Of a DNA stretch of 64,000 bases, positions 10,801 through 20,389 are shown in pieces (the first letter of the stretch is position 1; every line of letters begins with the position of its first letter). Both the position numbers and the translations under genes were made by a program. Under the pieces are notes generated by a model that was given only the letters and a program-made list of their open reading frames with translations, had not been told where the DNA came from and ran no database searches. Source of the DNA: Undaria pinnatifida (Eukaryota; Sar; Phaeophyceae; Laminariales; Alariaceae); NCBI GenBank assembly GCA_012845835.1, contig JABAKD010000012.1:2575570-2639569 (forward strand). Direction: 5' to 3'.

Positions 10801-11584
10801 CTACCTGTCCGACGCCAGTTTCGAGGCAGTGGGCGGTTTTTGTGTCGAGAGGAAGGTATTGTGGAGATACGACTCGCCAAAAGGACTGACCGCAGAGCTA
10901 AAGAGAAAAGTCGATCGACGAGAGACCTGTAGTACCTGTAGTACCTGTAGTACCTGTAGTACCTGTAGTACCTGTAGTACCTGTAGTACCTGTAGTACCT
11001 GTAGTACCTGTAGTACCTGTAGTACCTGTAGTACCTGTAGTACCTGTAGTACCTGTAGTACCTGTAGTACCTGTAGTACCTGTAGTACCTGTAGTACCTG
11101 TAGTACCTGTAGTACCTGTAGTACCTGTAGTACCTGTAGTAGTATAACGATCAACCTGTTAGAGTTATTGGGCATGGTTGTGACCGCGTGGGTTATGCTT
11201 GAACTGGTAGGAGACAAAGTGGACGAAAGGGGTGATCCCATTCTGATGCGCGGTGACAACACGGCAGCAGTGTCTTGGATCTCTCAATGCGGAAGGGCGA
11301 GGGACAAACGAGCATGCTTACTCATGAGAATTCTCGGGCGTCTCGAACTACACTGCAAAACACATTCCCGGCGTACGTAACACGCTAGCTGATGGTATTT
11401 CCCGCTGGCCTCGTGTGATTCTGGCGGACAAGGTCAGAGAGCTCACCAACTCTGACGACTGGTCGGAGCAAGACATTGGAACGAGGGGTAAGGGGATTTT
11501 CGATATCGTCCTACAGACAAAGAACATTCTCAGTGAGCATGACGATTGCCTGTGGGACATAATGAGCGGTGCTCAACCCGGCTG
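10801..11584 (+). pseudogene. RNase H domain with an in-frame tripeptide expansion
   Basis: Follows RT after a +1 shift near 10790. Acidic residues can be placed: Asp in TYLSDASFEAVGGF (codon 10811), Glu in NLLELLGMV (codon ~11162), Asp in MRGDNTAAVSWI (codon 11255) and Asp in LADGISRWP (codon ~11391, after another shift near 11365). The domain is interrupted between the first and second acidic residues by about 24 Thr-Cys-Ser repeats. The frame ends at TGA 11582. It would degrade the RNA strand of RNA:DNA hybrids during element replication. Confidence 0.88.
10927..11140 (+). repeat. 9-bp tandem repeat (about 24 copies) in RNase H
   Basis: Perfect copies of ACCTGTAGT, a multiple of three, so the RNase H frame is kept and reads (Thr-Cys-Ser)n. 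The same frame continues into [11 protein letters not shown] on the far side. Confidence 0.97.
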
Positions 11585-11689
11585 ATTCGCGTGCGTGAGG
11601 AGGTATGTCCCTCGATCAACATACGGCATGCACTTTTATTGTGTCCACCGTTTGCTTCTATTGTGTCGACTGCTTGCACGCGCCCCTGC

Positions 11690-12778
11690 AGGATCAAGGG
11701 ACAACAAGGGAAGGCACGCGGACGAGGTAGCGCGTTTAGTGAAGAAAACGCTCGCGCTCGGTTCAGTCGGGAAGAGTACGCAGAAAAACTATCTAGCGAA
11801 GTAGAACACATGGGTAAAAGAGAGACGGGCGCAGGGAAAAGAACCGTAGTTGCACACGCTCGCTAACCCCAAGGAAGGGTTGTCTGATCTGCTCGTGTTC
11901 ACGGCGTCTCGATGTTTCGCGCATAATGGTCGGCAGTCTACTGTTAGAGGATACTTAGCCGCAATCAATTTCTTTCATAAAGTGTCGCAGGATGGGAGTT
12001 GCCAATGTCGCATTGCATGATAGCAGCTGTGGAAAAGGGGAAAGACCGGGCGCACGGCATGTCGGAAAAGAAAGCACAGGTTAGATTACCGCTGTCGTCG
12101 TCACTGTTATCACAAGGCCGACAGGCACTCGTAAGTATGGAAGACGGTGGGTGTGTCATGTGGTTGGGACTCGCGGTGTCATATTTTATGTTGTGCAGAG
12201 CGTCGGAGCTGTGGGCATACGCGGATGGCAAAGTACACCCAGAGCTTTGTTTGACGCGAGAGTGCCTAACGTTTTCGCGCGAAGGAGTACAGGTTGAGTT
12301 CGGGGACAGATCGACCGCCACGGCAGTGCAGATCAGATTTGTGGCGTCGTGGCGTCGAAGTGCGATAAAAAAAGAGCAGGGTGCACGACTACGCGTACGC
12401 GGTTGTCCCACGAGAGGGAGATGGGGGGAGTGTTGATGGGGGCCTTCGAAGTTCTGCTGGAATTGTTCGACGTGCATCCCCAGCTCCCAGGGGAGGTGCC
12501 GCTGACAGTCCGGGCCACGTCGCGAGGTTGGAAAGCTTTAACTAGGACGCAAGCGGTGACCGCGTTGCGGTTGATGGTAGGATGCAGCGGTAGAGACCTC
12601 ATGCAGTTTGCGCTTCACTCGGGAAGAATCGGGGGGGGACCCAGTTAGCGGCGCAAGGTATTTCGGAGTTGCAAGTCCAGCGCGCAGGAAGATGGAAGTC
12701 TAGGGCTTTTATGGCATACGTAAAGGAAGCAGGGGAAGGGGCTAAAGTGGTCTCTGCAGCCCTCGCACAAACACAGTA
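11690..12778 (+). pseudogene. Tyrosine recombinase of the YR retrotransposon
   Basis: Site-specific recombinase that would integrate the cDNA circle. The N-terminal SAM-like part shows LALGSVGKSTQKNYLAK, DLLVFTASRCFAHN and STVRGYLAAINFFHKV. The catalytic part shows the first Arg in LCRASELW (codon 12197), His-x-x-Arg in LHSGRIGGG (His 12616, Arg 12625), RAGRWKS, and the nucleophile Tyr in FMAYVKEA (codon 12717). The frame ends at TAG (about 12778). Frame changes occur near 11805, 12000, 12350 and 12640, so the protein is broken in this copy although all catalytic residues are still present. B1 begins 35 bp downstream. Confidence 0.88.
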
Positions 12779-12812
12779 GCTTTTAGAAGTACGGTAGCTC
12801 AGGCCGCCTTAT

Positions 12813-13043
12813 GGTGTGAGAGGTAGATAGCCCCAAAGAAAAAGGGAGCGGGGCTATCAGAGCCCGGGTTGGCCTGATTCATGAAAACTTTGGGGGGGTT
12901 TCATAAGAGGTAGGTGGGGAGTCTGAGACGCCACCGTCACGCGGTCGGGGACTGCTTGAGACATACTTGTAGTTATTGTTATTTTGCACAACAGAGAGGA
13001 GGTCTACAGGTGACAACTTAACCCAGAATTCTCGAGCCATAGC
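12813..13043 (+). repeat. B1 split direct repeat
   Basis: Homologous to B2 (13355-13596) with clear divergence. Contains the hairpin GATAGCCCC...GGGGCTATC and ends GAGCCATAGC, abutting A2. Confidence 0.92.
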
Positions 13044-13289
13044 AAAATGTAACTTTACGTAGTAAAGTGGTGTTTGTGGGGGCGTGGAAGGGATTTTGGT
13101 TTTACAGATGATTTTCGGTCGATCGTCTCAAGACGATTTTTTTTAGGATAGCCCAGACAGCAGCGGCAGAAGAGCTGCCGCGCTTGCCAGCGACGGCCGC
13201 CTGGCCCAGGGGCACAGGGGAGCGAGAGCGCGAAGCACCGTAGGATTAAAGGAGTCAAGCAGTGCACCCATTAATATTGATCGACTTTC
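13044..13289 (+). repeat. A2 split direct repeat
   Basis: Second copy of A1. The hairpin TCGTCTCAAGACGA is followed here by a run of eight T. The B1/A2 junction AAAATGTAAC matches the left end of the element (AAAAGTAAC), as expected if B-A junctions are regenerated by circularisation. Confidence 0.92.
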
Positions 13290-13354
13290 CCACCCGCCCG
13301 CCCTGTCGGTCAAGAGGGGGGGAATCAGGTTGCAACGGTGTAATTGTTGGGGGG

Positions 13355-13596
13355 CCTGTGAGAATTAGATAGCCCCGCAGAAAAAGGGAGCGGGGCTATC
13401 AGAGTCCGGTTTGGCCAGATTCATGAAAACGTTTTTTGGATTGGTTTATAAGAGGTAGGTAGAGAGGTTGAGACGCCACCGTCACGCGGTCGGGGGTCGC
13501 TTGTGATATACTTGTAGATTTTTGTCATTTTGCAAAACAGGGGAAGAGGTCTACACGTGATAAATTAATCCAGAATTCTTGAGCCATAGCAAAAGT
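13355..13596 (+). repeat. B2 split direct repeat
   Basis: Right terminus of the YR retrotransposon. It carries the same conserved GATAGCCCC/GGGGCTATC stem as B1 and ends GAGCCATAGCAAAAGT, after which the TRIM sequence resumes (TTTTTCAAGTTC). The 65 bp between A2 and B2 hold only a G-rich spacer. Confidence 0.92.
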
Positions 13597-13779
13597 GTTT
13601 TTCAAGTTCCACACGGGGAAAGTCTAAAATACAAGTTTATTGTTGTAGATGGTGGGATTCGAACCCACGACACCCAAAGATCCATGGTCTGTCGACGACG
13701 CCATTTGTTAAGGAATTAGTGGGGTATTAGTCCGTTTGACCACTTGCCCAATAGCCTACCCAAACTAAGCCTTATAACA
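13597..13779 (-). mobile_element. TRIM copy T1, right half
   Basis: Resumes the interrupted TRIM: internal region with the inverted B-box-like GATTCGAACCCAC, the PBS complement CTGTCGACGACGCCA (about 13689-13703), then the second LTR (13706-13779) with a small internal deletion. Flanked by the TGATGAG duplication at 13780-13786. Confidence 0.88.
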
Positions 13780-13913
13780 TGATGAGCTCTACTCATCATT
13801 CAGCGTCGATCACTTGATGAAGAACGTACTCTACAACAACAACAATAACACGGAGTCATTATTACATGATGCTTGTAGACATCAGTAGTAGTAGTAGTAG
13901 TATGATATCATAG

Positions 13914-14284
13914 TGTTATAAGGCTTAGTTTGGGTAAGCTATTGGTTAACCAGTTGCAAGTGGTCAAACGGACTAATACCTCACTAAAGTCCTTAACAAA
14001 TGGCGTCGTCGACAGACCACGGGTTTTTGGGTCGTGGGTTCGATCCCCACATCCACCATAATAAACTTTTTCAGATTTCCCCATGGCGAACTTGAAAAAT
14101 ACTCTCCCCGGTATACCCAGGAAATGAAGCGGCTTGGATAATTGACAGGTCCGCCCGTATATCCGGCCGACCTGGTATCCCGCCGTTTCAGGGGGGGAGA
14201 GTGTTATAAGGCTTAGTTTGGGTAAGCTATTGGTTAACCTGTGCAAGTGGTCAAACGGACTAATACCCTACAAATTCCTTAACA
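13914..14284 (+). mobile_element. TRIM copy T2 (complete)
   Basis: Complete miniature LTR element. LTR1 (13914-13998) runs TGTTATAAGG...CCTTAACA and LTR2 is 14202-14284. Two bases after LTR1 lies the PBS TGGCGTCGTCGACAG (14001-14015), matching 14 of 15 bases of the 3' end of the tRNA-Ser sequence at 54.7 kb, CCA included. The ~200-bp internal region has GTGGGTTCGATCCCCAC (T-arm/B-box-like) and a purine-rich GGGGGGGAGAG polypurine tract just before LTR2. There is no coding capacity, so it must be mobilised in trans. No clear target duplication is seen. Confidence 0.88.
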
Positions 14285-14422
14285 ATACCCCCTGGCACAC
14301 CTTGGATGTGGTACCAACACTACTCAGTAGTATTACTTTTATTTATTGTGTAATTTTACTTTCCGATGATAGTAATGCGACAATGTGAGTTTTTTTCAAC
14401 GCCCATCAACACTATACTAACA

Positions 14423-14432
14423 GTAGTAGTAA

Positions 14433-14471
<39 letters not shown>

Positions 14472-14831
14472 CAGTAGTAGTAGTAGTAGTAGCAGTAGTA
14501 GTAGTAGTAACTAGTAGTAGTAACTAGTAGTAGTCGTAGTACTAGCAGCAGTAGTAGTAGTGAAGTGGTGGTAGCAGTAGTAGTCGCAGTAGTAGCAGTA
14601 GTAGTGGCAGTAGTAGTAGCAGTAGTAGTCGTAGTCATAGTAGTAGCAGCAGTGGTAGTAGTAGTGTAGTGGTAGTAGTAGTGGCAGTAGTAGTAGCAGT
14701 AGAAGTCGTAGTCATAGTAGTAGCAGCAGTGGTAGTAGTAGTGTAGTGGTAGTAGTAGTGTAGTGGTAGTGGCAGTGGTAATAGTAGTAGTATTAATAGT
14801 ACTAGTGGTAGTGGTAGTAGTAGTAGTAGAA

Positions 14832-14871
<40 letters not shown>

Positions 14872-14971
14872 AAGTTGTAGTGTAGTAGTAGTGGTAGTGG
14901 TAGTGGTAGTGGTAGTGGCAGTCGTAGTCGTAGTCGTAGTCGTTGTAATAGTAGTGCTAGTAGTAGTAGTA
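14423..14971. repeat. GTA microsatellite (left of the chromovirus)
   Basis: Degenerate GTA/GCA/GTG triplets, ending directly at the left LTR. The same motif on the same strand resumes right of the other LTR (25380-25806), so the chromovirus probably inserted into one pre-existing array. Confidence 0.95.
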
Positions 14972-15240
14972 TGTAAGGTTATAGGTGGAGACACAGAGTG
15001 CCCCCTGCAGGTCTGCCAATTGAGCAGGTCCTCGGAGAGTACTCACTTTCTTTTCCTTCGTAGAGACGTTGCTTTATTCGTTTCCACCAGAGCCCCGGAT
15101 GACTTCTGAGATCGGAGGCACGTGCCTCCGATTTACTTCCTAGCTTTCCCTAATATAAAACGCCCACCTTATCATACGAAACCTATCCAAATGATCTCAG
15201 ATTCGGACAATTACAGGCCTTTCGAGGCCGTATCTTAACA
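14972..15240 (-). repeat. 3' LTR of the chromovirus
   Basis: Direct repeat partner of 25112-25379, about 90% alike by eye. Read on the minus strand it starts TGTTAAGATACGG and ends ACCTATAACCTTACA, the TG...CA form of an LTR. A purine-rich AGGGTGGGC lies just inside it (about 15242-15250 complement) as a possible polypurine tract. A third, partial copy lies at 52469-52630. Confidence 0.75.
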
Positions 15241-16130
15241 CTAGCCCACCCTGATGAGCCGCATATGCAGAAATATGGGAGATTCGGGGTTCCGGTTCTA
15301 CGAACTAGACCATGAGTCGAAGATGCGGCTCCTCAAAACCCACTCCCACACCTCTAACGGTCTGGCTATGGAGCCAGGAACACGCGAAGAAAAACAGTTG
15401 AAGGAAACACAGACCCTACAACAAGGCAAAAGTCGACCATCAAAAACCTGCCGCGTGCCGCCGGTGTGGCGGGGGGGGGGCAGAAAAGGCTCTAAAACCT
15501 GCCGCATACCACCGGTGTGGCGGGGGGGGCAGGAAAGGCTCAACGGCAAATCAACCACAGAATAGGTACTATGGCGAGGCGAACTCTCGTCGATATGGAG
15601 GGGAACACAGGCGCTAACACAAGGGAGAAGTCATGCAAAAAACTTCCCGCGGGTCATCGGCATGGCGGGGGGTTAGACGAGGAAACGACAAATACCCGGG
15701 ATGGAAGGTGGCAACACCTACAGCCCCGCGAGGGGGGGAAATGTTTGGTCGAAAAAAACAACAACTAAAACAAATGCAACCCACAAAAGATAAAAGATGA
15801 AACACAGACCCGTAGATAGCCCTGTACCACTTTACGCGCGAACAGGGTACCCTGGTCGCCCCCCGGCTCTGGGCTGAGGAGAGCGTCGGCCGGGCAAAAT
15901 TGAACAAACACGAAAAAGCGACAGCCCTGCGCCTCAGATAGCGACGATTCACCCGAACCCTGACCCGGCACTGAGCAGGGGGTTCGGCAGGACAGAAAGA
16001 AGACAAAATGGAAAGAACCGCCCCAAAACCCGACGAAGACCCTCAGGACACTACGAACTACCCAAAGACAAAGACTCAAACCTCATAACCCCAAACATTG
16101 AAGAACTATCGAGGAGCGGTGGCGGCTTGG
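15241..16130. other. Chromovirus 3' untranslated region with tandem duplication
   Basis: Between the Tudor-like tail and the 3' LTR. It contains two ~52-bp direct units (about 15440-15540, sharing 'accggtgtggcggggg') and a degraded third near 15645. No conserved ORF. Confidence 0.5.
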
Positions 16131-16133
16131 AAG

Positions 16134-16640
16134 TCAACTGGCCACGGCCGCGCCTCGAGATTCGTCTACGTTACGTTGGGTTCCCCGAGGAATCGCACTG
16201 GCGATGTGAACTTGCAAGCACCGAGAGCCTCGTACGGCTCCCGTCGAAGACGTGTAGCATGCCGGGGGAAGAGGAAGTTTAATCGGTCCCGGGTCGTCCA
16301 GAACGCGGACCAGGTATACCTTGTCCTCGGTAGTGCTCGCGCTGATTTTCTCAAGCCAACATAACCCATCGTCTTCCTTGCACCAAAAGTGGGCTCCCTT
16401 AGGAAGTACTGTGTCGTGGTAGCGCCGGAGCCAACCGGCGCGGGGAACACACGCGTAGCCCGGCGCTAGGAAACGTTCCCCGTCGTTGCGGGAGAGCTCA
16501 CGCTGTGCCGCCCCGATCCGCATTCGGCGGTACCGGCGGTTGGTTTGGCGGTGCTGGTCTGCGGGTCCGGCCCAATAACGCAAGGTGTGGGAGCGGGAGA
16601 GGTGGAGGTCCATTTCCCGCTCCCAGGAAGGTTCGGAGAG
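16134..16640 (-). pseudogene. Chromodomain end and Tudor-like C-terminal tail
   Basis: Continues the integrase polyprotein. A chromodomain-like end is readable across the frame break (THWAGLSEPSWEREMDLHL, with the W-x-G and SWE signatures). Next come a basic stretch, then LPKGAHFWCKEDDGLCWLEK and VYLVRVLDDPGPIKLPLPP, whose strand pattern and aromatic positions resemble a Tudor/agenet SH3-like barrel. Such modules on chromovirus integrases are thought to steer integration to particular chromatin. The chromodomain-like call is moderate; the Tudor-like call is inference from the pattern only. A separated copy of this tail lies at 59.4 kb. Confidence 0.6.
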
Positions 16641-18620
16641 TCCCGCCCAATGCGTCTAGTATAGAGGCGATGACGTCACTTCGCCCCCGTACCGACTGAT
16701 GACCGGTGATCTGCTCCACCTCCAGCCGTTGGAGGGGAGTCGAAACGTCGCCTTGAGTGACGTGGTACGGCGGAGACTTCTTGGAAACATTGTTGAACAC
16801 GTACTGCGTCAGCCCCGCCGGTAGGTATTTGGGCATGTCCCCGTTGTCGTGGGGGTTGGCACAGAGTTTGCAGCGGTCGATGGCCACAAGCCGACGAGCG
16901 TCCGAACCGGGCAGGTCGGAAGGGAGATCCAAGTGGAGGAGGTTGCTCCCGAGCGGCGAACCGTCCGGGGTCTCGGCGGCGGAGCAGGGACCGACGGCCA
17001 GGACCTTGTTCGGGCCCGTCCAGTTAAGCGCGAGTTTCACCTTGAGTACCTTGGCGTTGGTGTTCGCCTTTACACCCTGGCGGATGGTAGAGGCAGAATT
17101 GTACACCCATGCCCAACCACCCACAGCGAAGTTAGGTGCTGGACGCAGCGCGTCGGCGAGGGCGGGGTTTCTGCGGTCAACACGGGAAACGGTGAGGGCG
17201 TGGTGCGCGCGGACAACGTCGTTCGCGCGCTTTAGCCGGTCGGTGGCCAAGTCGCAATAGACCAGGTGGTCACGGGCCAGACTCTGGTGTCCCACGACAC
17301 CAGTGCGGTCGAAAACCGACAGGGGGAGACGTGGGAGTCTGCCCATGTGGGCCTCGTTGGGCGCCAGACCCGTCGCCGCGCTGACGGAATTGTTGTAAGC
17401 GAATTCGACGTGAGGCAGATGCAAGTCCCAATCGTCTTGTCGCTCGTTGATGACCATAGCCAGCATTTGGGCCATAGTATGGGTTACCCGCTCAACGCCC
17501 CCGTTACAGTTGGGATGATAGGAGCTGGTATCAAGCTTGTGCACATCCAAGAGCTGATATGCAGCTTGTGAAAGCTTGGAACAGAACTGCAGTCCGTTGT
17601 CCGAGAGTATGGTGCGCGGGCACCACCACAAGAGGATGTATTGGTTCACCAGGACATTGGCTGTACCCTCCGCGGTGAACTCAGCGGCAGTGACGGAGAA
17701 TATGTCGGCCCGATGACGGAAGCGATCGATGAACAGCATGATGTAGGTGTTGCCGCGTGGCTTGACCGGAAGGGGCCGAAATAGTCAACACTGACACTGG
17801 ACCTTCCGGTAGAGACATTGAGATGATGGGCCAGCGGACAGTCAGCCTTGGGGTTTTCCGCGCTTGGCACTTCAAGCAGTGGCAAAGCCACCACCGGGTG
17901 CACACATTCATGCCAATTTACCAATAAAACCGCTCCAGCATGCCCAACGTGCGCGTGGTGCCAAGATGACAAGAGGCCGTCGAGTGACAAGCGTGCATGA
18001 TCCAAGGGCACATGAGCAGGGGAACGTAGATGCGAACTGACTCGTCGTTTAGCAAGCAAGCAGCTCGCCCCACAGAGCTGGGTTTGTCAGACCTTGTTAG
18101 CGGCAGTGTCGGGTTACGGACGAGTAGGACGATGTCGTCGTTGGTTCTATGTAGTCGACCCTTACCCGCCAGCTCCTTGGTGTCAGAGAGGGATGGACGC
18201 TTGTGCGAGAGGTAGCACGCCAAACAGTCGATCGGCAGGACCGATGGCCGGCCGATAGAGACGTAACGCATCATGGCGTGGCATGTCGGCTCAGCGTGCT
18301 GTTCTCGCTTCCAATCGTCATGTGAATAACGCGCGACGGAATCAGCGAACCGCAATTCAGCAGCGTCGCCGAGGGCGTCCGACCTTGCATATGCAGTCAG
18401 CGGGTCACCAGGAGAAGGCGTGAGCCGTACGAGAGGAGTCCCATATAGGCTCTGCGTGATCGCGGTCGGACGGTAGTGGCACCGTGCGGACCGGCGAGTC
18501 GACAAGAGCAGGGGTCGCGGCGGCTGGCGGAGCCGGCCGCAGCCGTGGGACTTGCGGCGGGGTTGTACCTCGTCTGGAAGATGGTCGAGGGGCCCCGCCG
18601 AGCCCGAATCCATAAACTAC
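16641..18620 (-). pseudogene. Ty3/gypsy integrase
   Basis: The zinc-binding N-terminal domain is readable near 17870-18000 (HSTASCH, LGMLERFYWWIGMNV, then CHCLKC). The first catalytic Asp is in VDYFGPF (about 17785), in a different frame from the rest. The second is in TILSDNGLQF, and the Glu in GGVERVTHTM, with 35 residues between them (D,D35E). The core continues with HLPHVEFAYNNSVSAATG, followed by a GPY/F-like module (LALNWTGPNKVL). The long frame 16498-17739 covers the core and C-terminus; 17918-18613 covers the part before it. At least two frameshifts separate these. The upstream stretch (18060-18620) matches no domain I know. It would join the cDNA to host DNA. Confidence 0.9.
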
Positions 18621-18639
18621 AGCGGGGGTGCATTACCCG

Positions 18640-19270
18640 TTGCTGTCGCTGTTCGTCGGCGTGTCGTCAACGACGGAGGGGCTGGAGTGCCAAGCAAGGC
18701 GAAGACGGACACAGTCGAACCGGTGGTCGCGGCGGGGGCCGTCTCCTGCGTAGAACTCCGGGGCAGATGAGTCGGCTGTGCGATGGGCGTCGCTGCAGCC
18801 AGGGCTTCTGCGGAGCCCGTGCCGCCCTCGATGGGTATGGCAGAAACCGAAGCGAAAACGGTGTCAGCGGCAGGCGAAATCGGCCCGCGGCCGGTACGGT
18901 ACGGCCTTCAATAGTGGCGACGGAGCCAGAAACACGAGCGACAAACCTCCCCGGGGAAGCAGAAAGACCATCAATCCTTATACGTGGCTCGTGTGTGCGA
19001 AAATCGTGAAAATCGGTAGAGGTGACAGGGAGCCCACCCAAGGCAGCATGTTCAATGCGGGGCACGAGCCCATCCAAGACAGTGCTTTCGGCGAGGGGTT
19101 CGAGTTCACCCAAAGCAGTGATTTCGGTGTGGGGCACGAGCCCACCCAAGACAGTGCTTTCGGCGAGGGGCGCGAGTCAACCCAAAACGACCCCTGGGAT
19201 CGGCGAGGAGGGCGCGCGCGGCCCGCGGGTCCGTAGGAGGTAGATACCGCTATCTCCAACGGGATTGGGG
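18640..19270 (-). pseudogene. Low-complexity linker between RNase H and integrase
   Basis: Contains a ~30/60-bp repetitive segment (19040-19190) encoding variants of ESTVLDGLVP and EITALGELEP. The rest is Arg/Pro-rich and shifts frame. No domain recognised; probably a spacer in the polyprotein. Confidence 0.45.
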
Positions 19271-19299
19271 ATTGTCAACCCCACGAGGTTGAAGTTTGT

Positions 19300-19850
19300 C
19301 AAGCAACTGCGGTCGTACTCCGGAGCAGGCTCTGGAAAATGGGCCGGAAAAATCGGCGATGCCGTTGGCGCTGCCTTTGCGGTACTCAAGTGTGCAGTCG
19401 AACGCGGTGACAAACTTAACCTACCGCTGGACTCGTGCATTGAGAGTCCCCACTTTGCCAATGGTCTCCTGTGTCTTGTGGCCGGAGGATATGCGGAACT
19501 TTGTTCCCCACAGTACCCACGGAGGAGTTTGGGAGCCCAAACAATGCTGCCGGTCCCCAAAATCCAGAGGAGTCCAGTACCTCTCCGAGTCGACCGTTGC
19601 TCGACTGATATACGCGATTTTTATGGTGAACTAAATGTCGTCTAGCGTCACAGTACCCTCGACGAAACAGGGGCCGTGTTTTGACAGCGCAAGGTCAAGG
19701 CCGACGCCAGAAGCTATCTCCAAACCTCCACGGCGTTTATCTGGCCAACGCGCCCGAGAAATAATCTGAAACGTCGAAGGGGAAGTTTTGCGAGCACTGG
19801 CCGCTGTTAACGGCCCGGTCGCGGCGCGGACAAGATTTCTAGGTTCTTGC
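19300..19850 (-). pseudogene. RT connection and RNase H remnant
   Basis: Read on the minus strand, GPLTAASARKTSP and ARWPDKRRGGLEIASGVG correspond in pattern to the RT thumb/connection and the start of RNase H. After a stop and shift near 19631 comes IAYISRATVDSERYWTPLDF, and after another shift LEYRKGSANGIADF, the usual closing motif of Ty3/gypsy RNase H. No palm with YxDD precedes it. The connection follows the NADAR domain by only about 60 residues, so either the palm was deleted or this element line lacks it. Identity rests on these motifs only. Confidence 0.7.
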
Positions 19851-19907
19851 ATTCGCACTGCAGGTGCGGAACCGACTATGGGAGGCCGGGTGCGCCGACC
19901 CGGTCTC

Positions 19908-20371
19908 ATTGTCGCGAATAGCTTCGCGAACGGCAGAAAGTGCCTCACCAAGCAAGTTTTTCCTCTCCCGTGGCATGGGTTGTTGGCCCTGGGACCATCC
20001 GCCCGGAGACCAATGCCCCACACTGGGCCCAGAGGGCTGGATTCGGCCAGAAGCTTGTTGCCAGAGCTCCAAAAGTAATGTTTTATGGCTGGATTTTGCG
20101 TGAATTTGGCGTAGGTGCCAAATAGCACGGCGTTTTGCTTCTCCCTGTCCCCAACACCGGAGTCAAAGTTGCGCACGCCTCGACCGATGCGTTTGCGCGT
20201 GCGTGGACTAGGCGACGACATGATGAGCTCCATTGCTCGATGGTCTTGAAAAAGCCTGGTCTTTTCGGCCCTCATGTACTGCTCCGCGTAAGAATATGTC
20301 ACGTCGTCCACGGCAAACGACGAAGGTGACCACGGTGGAAAATAGGATGGGGGCTGCCAGAGTAACACATT
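19908..20371 (-). pseudogene. NADAR (YbiA/RibX-like) domain in the retroelement polyprotein
   Basis: Residues ~104-235 of the frame 20680-19631 read as a NADAR domain: WSPSSFAVDDVTYSYAEQYM, then RAEKTRLFQD, KRIGRGVRNF, VLFGTYAKFTQNPAIK, NKLLAESSPLGPVWGIGLRA, and after a one-base shift near 19972 RERKNLLGEALSAVREAIRD. The Glu of YAEQYM, the AKF.QNP block, the WGIGL block and the closing N-LG-AL..VR helix are all NADAR landmarks. Known NADAR proteins are N-glycosidases acting on riboflavin-pathway intermediates (RibX/YbiA) or, with DarT toxins, on ADP-ribosylated guanine. Here the domain lies between gag and RNase H of a Ty3/gypsy element, where RT would normally be. It could act on ADP-ribosylated nucleic acid or protein during the element's cycle, but that is inference. 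The domain call is firm; function in this copy is unlikely because of the shift. Confidence 0.85.
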
Positions 20372-20389
20372 GTCTGTGGAGTATTCGAG

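Larger units (their letters stand above)
2882..13596 (+). mobile_element. Tyrosine-recombinase retrotransposon with split direct repeats (PAT/Ngaro-like)
   Basis: A 10.7-kb element. It has the split-direct-repeat order A1 (2882-3121), internal, B1 (12813-13043), A2 (13044-13289), B2 (13355-13596), which is diagnostic of PAT/Ngaro/kangaroo-type members of the DIRS order and not of LTR or LINE elements. The internal part encodes, in order, a gag-like protein, a CCCH finger, RT, RNase H and a tyrosine recombinase, with no DDE integrase. It lies inside TRIM T1 without a conventional target duplication. The start of A1 and the end of B2 share AAAAGT, and intact TRIM copies carry GGGGAAAGTA at that point, as expected for strand exchange by a tyrosine recombinase over a short identical core. 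Several frameshifts and a 4-kb internal array make this copy unlikely to be autonomous. Confidence 0.92.

Noticed and set aside
14001-14060. A functional tRNA gene in the TRIM internal region
   Set aside because: Only a T-arm-like hairpin and B box are present; no acceptor stem or D arm can be formed, and every TRIM copy has it.
16757-17571. Plus-strand frames of 100-167 codons opposite the integrase
   Set aside because: They are shadows of the minus-strand integrase coding sequence, which carries the recognisable motifs.
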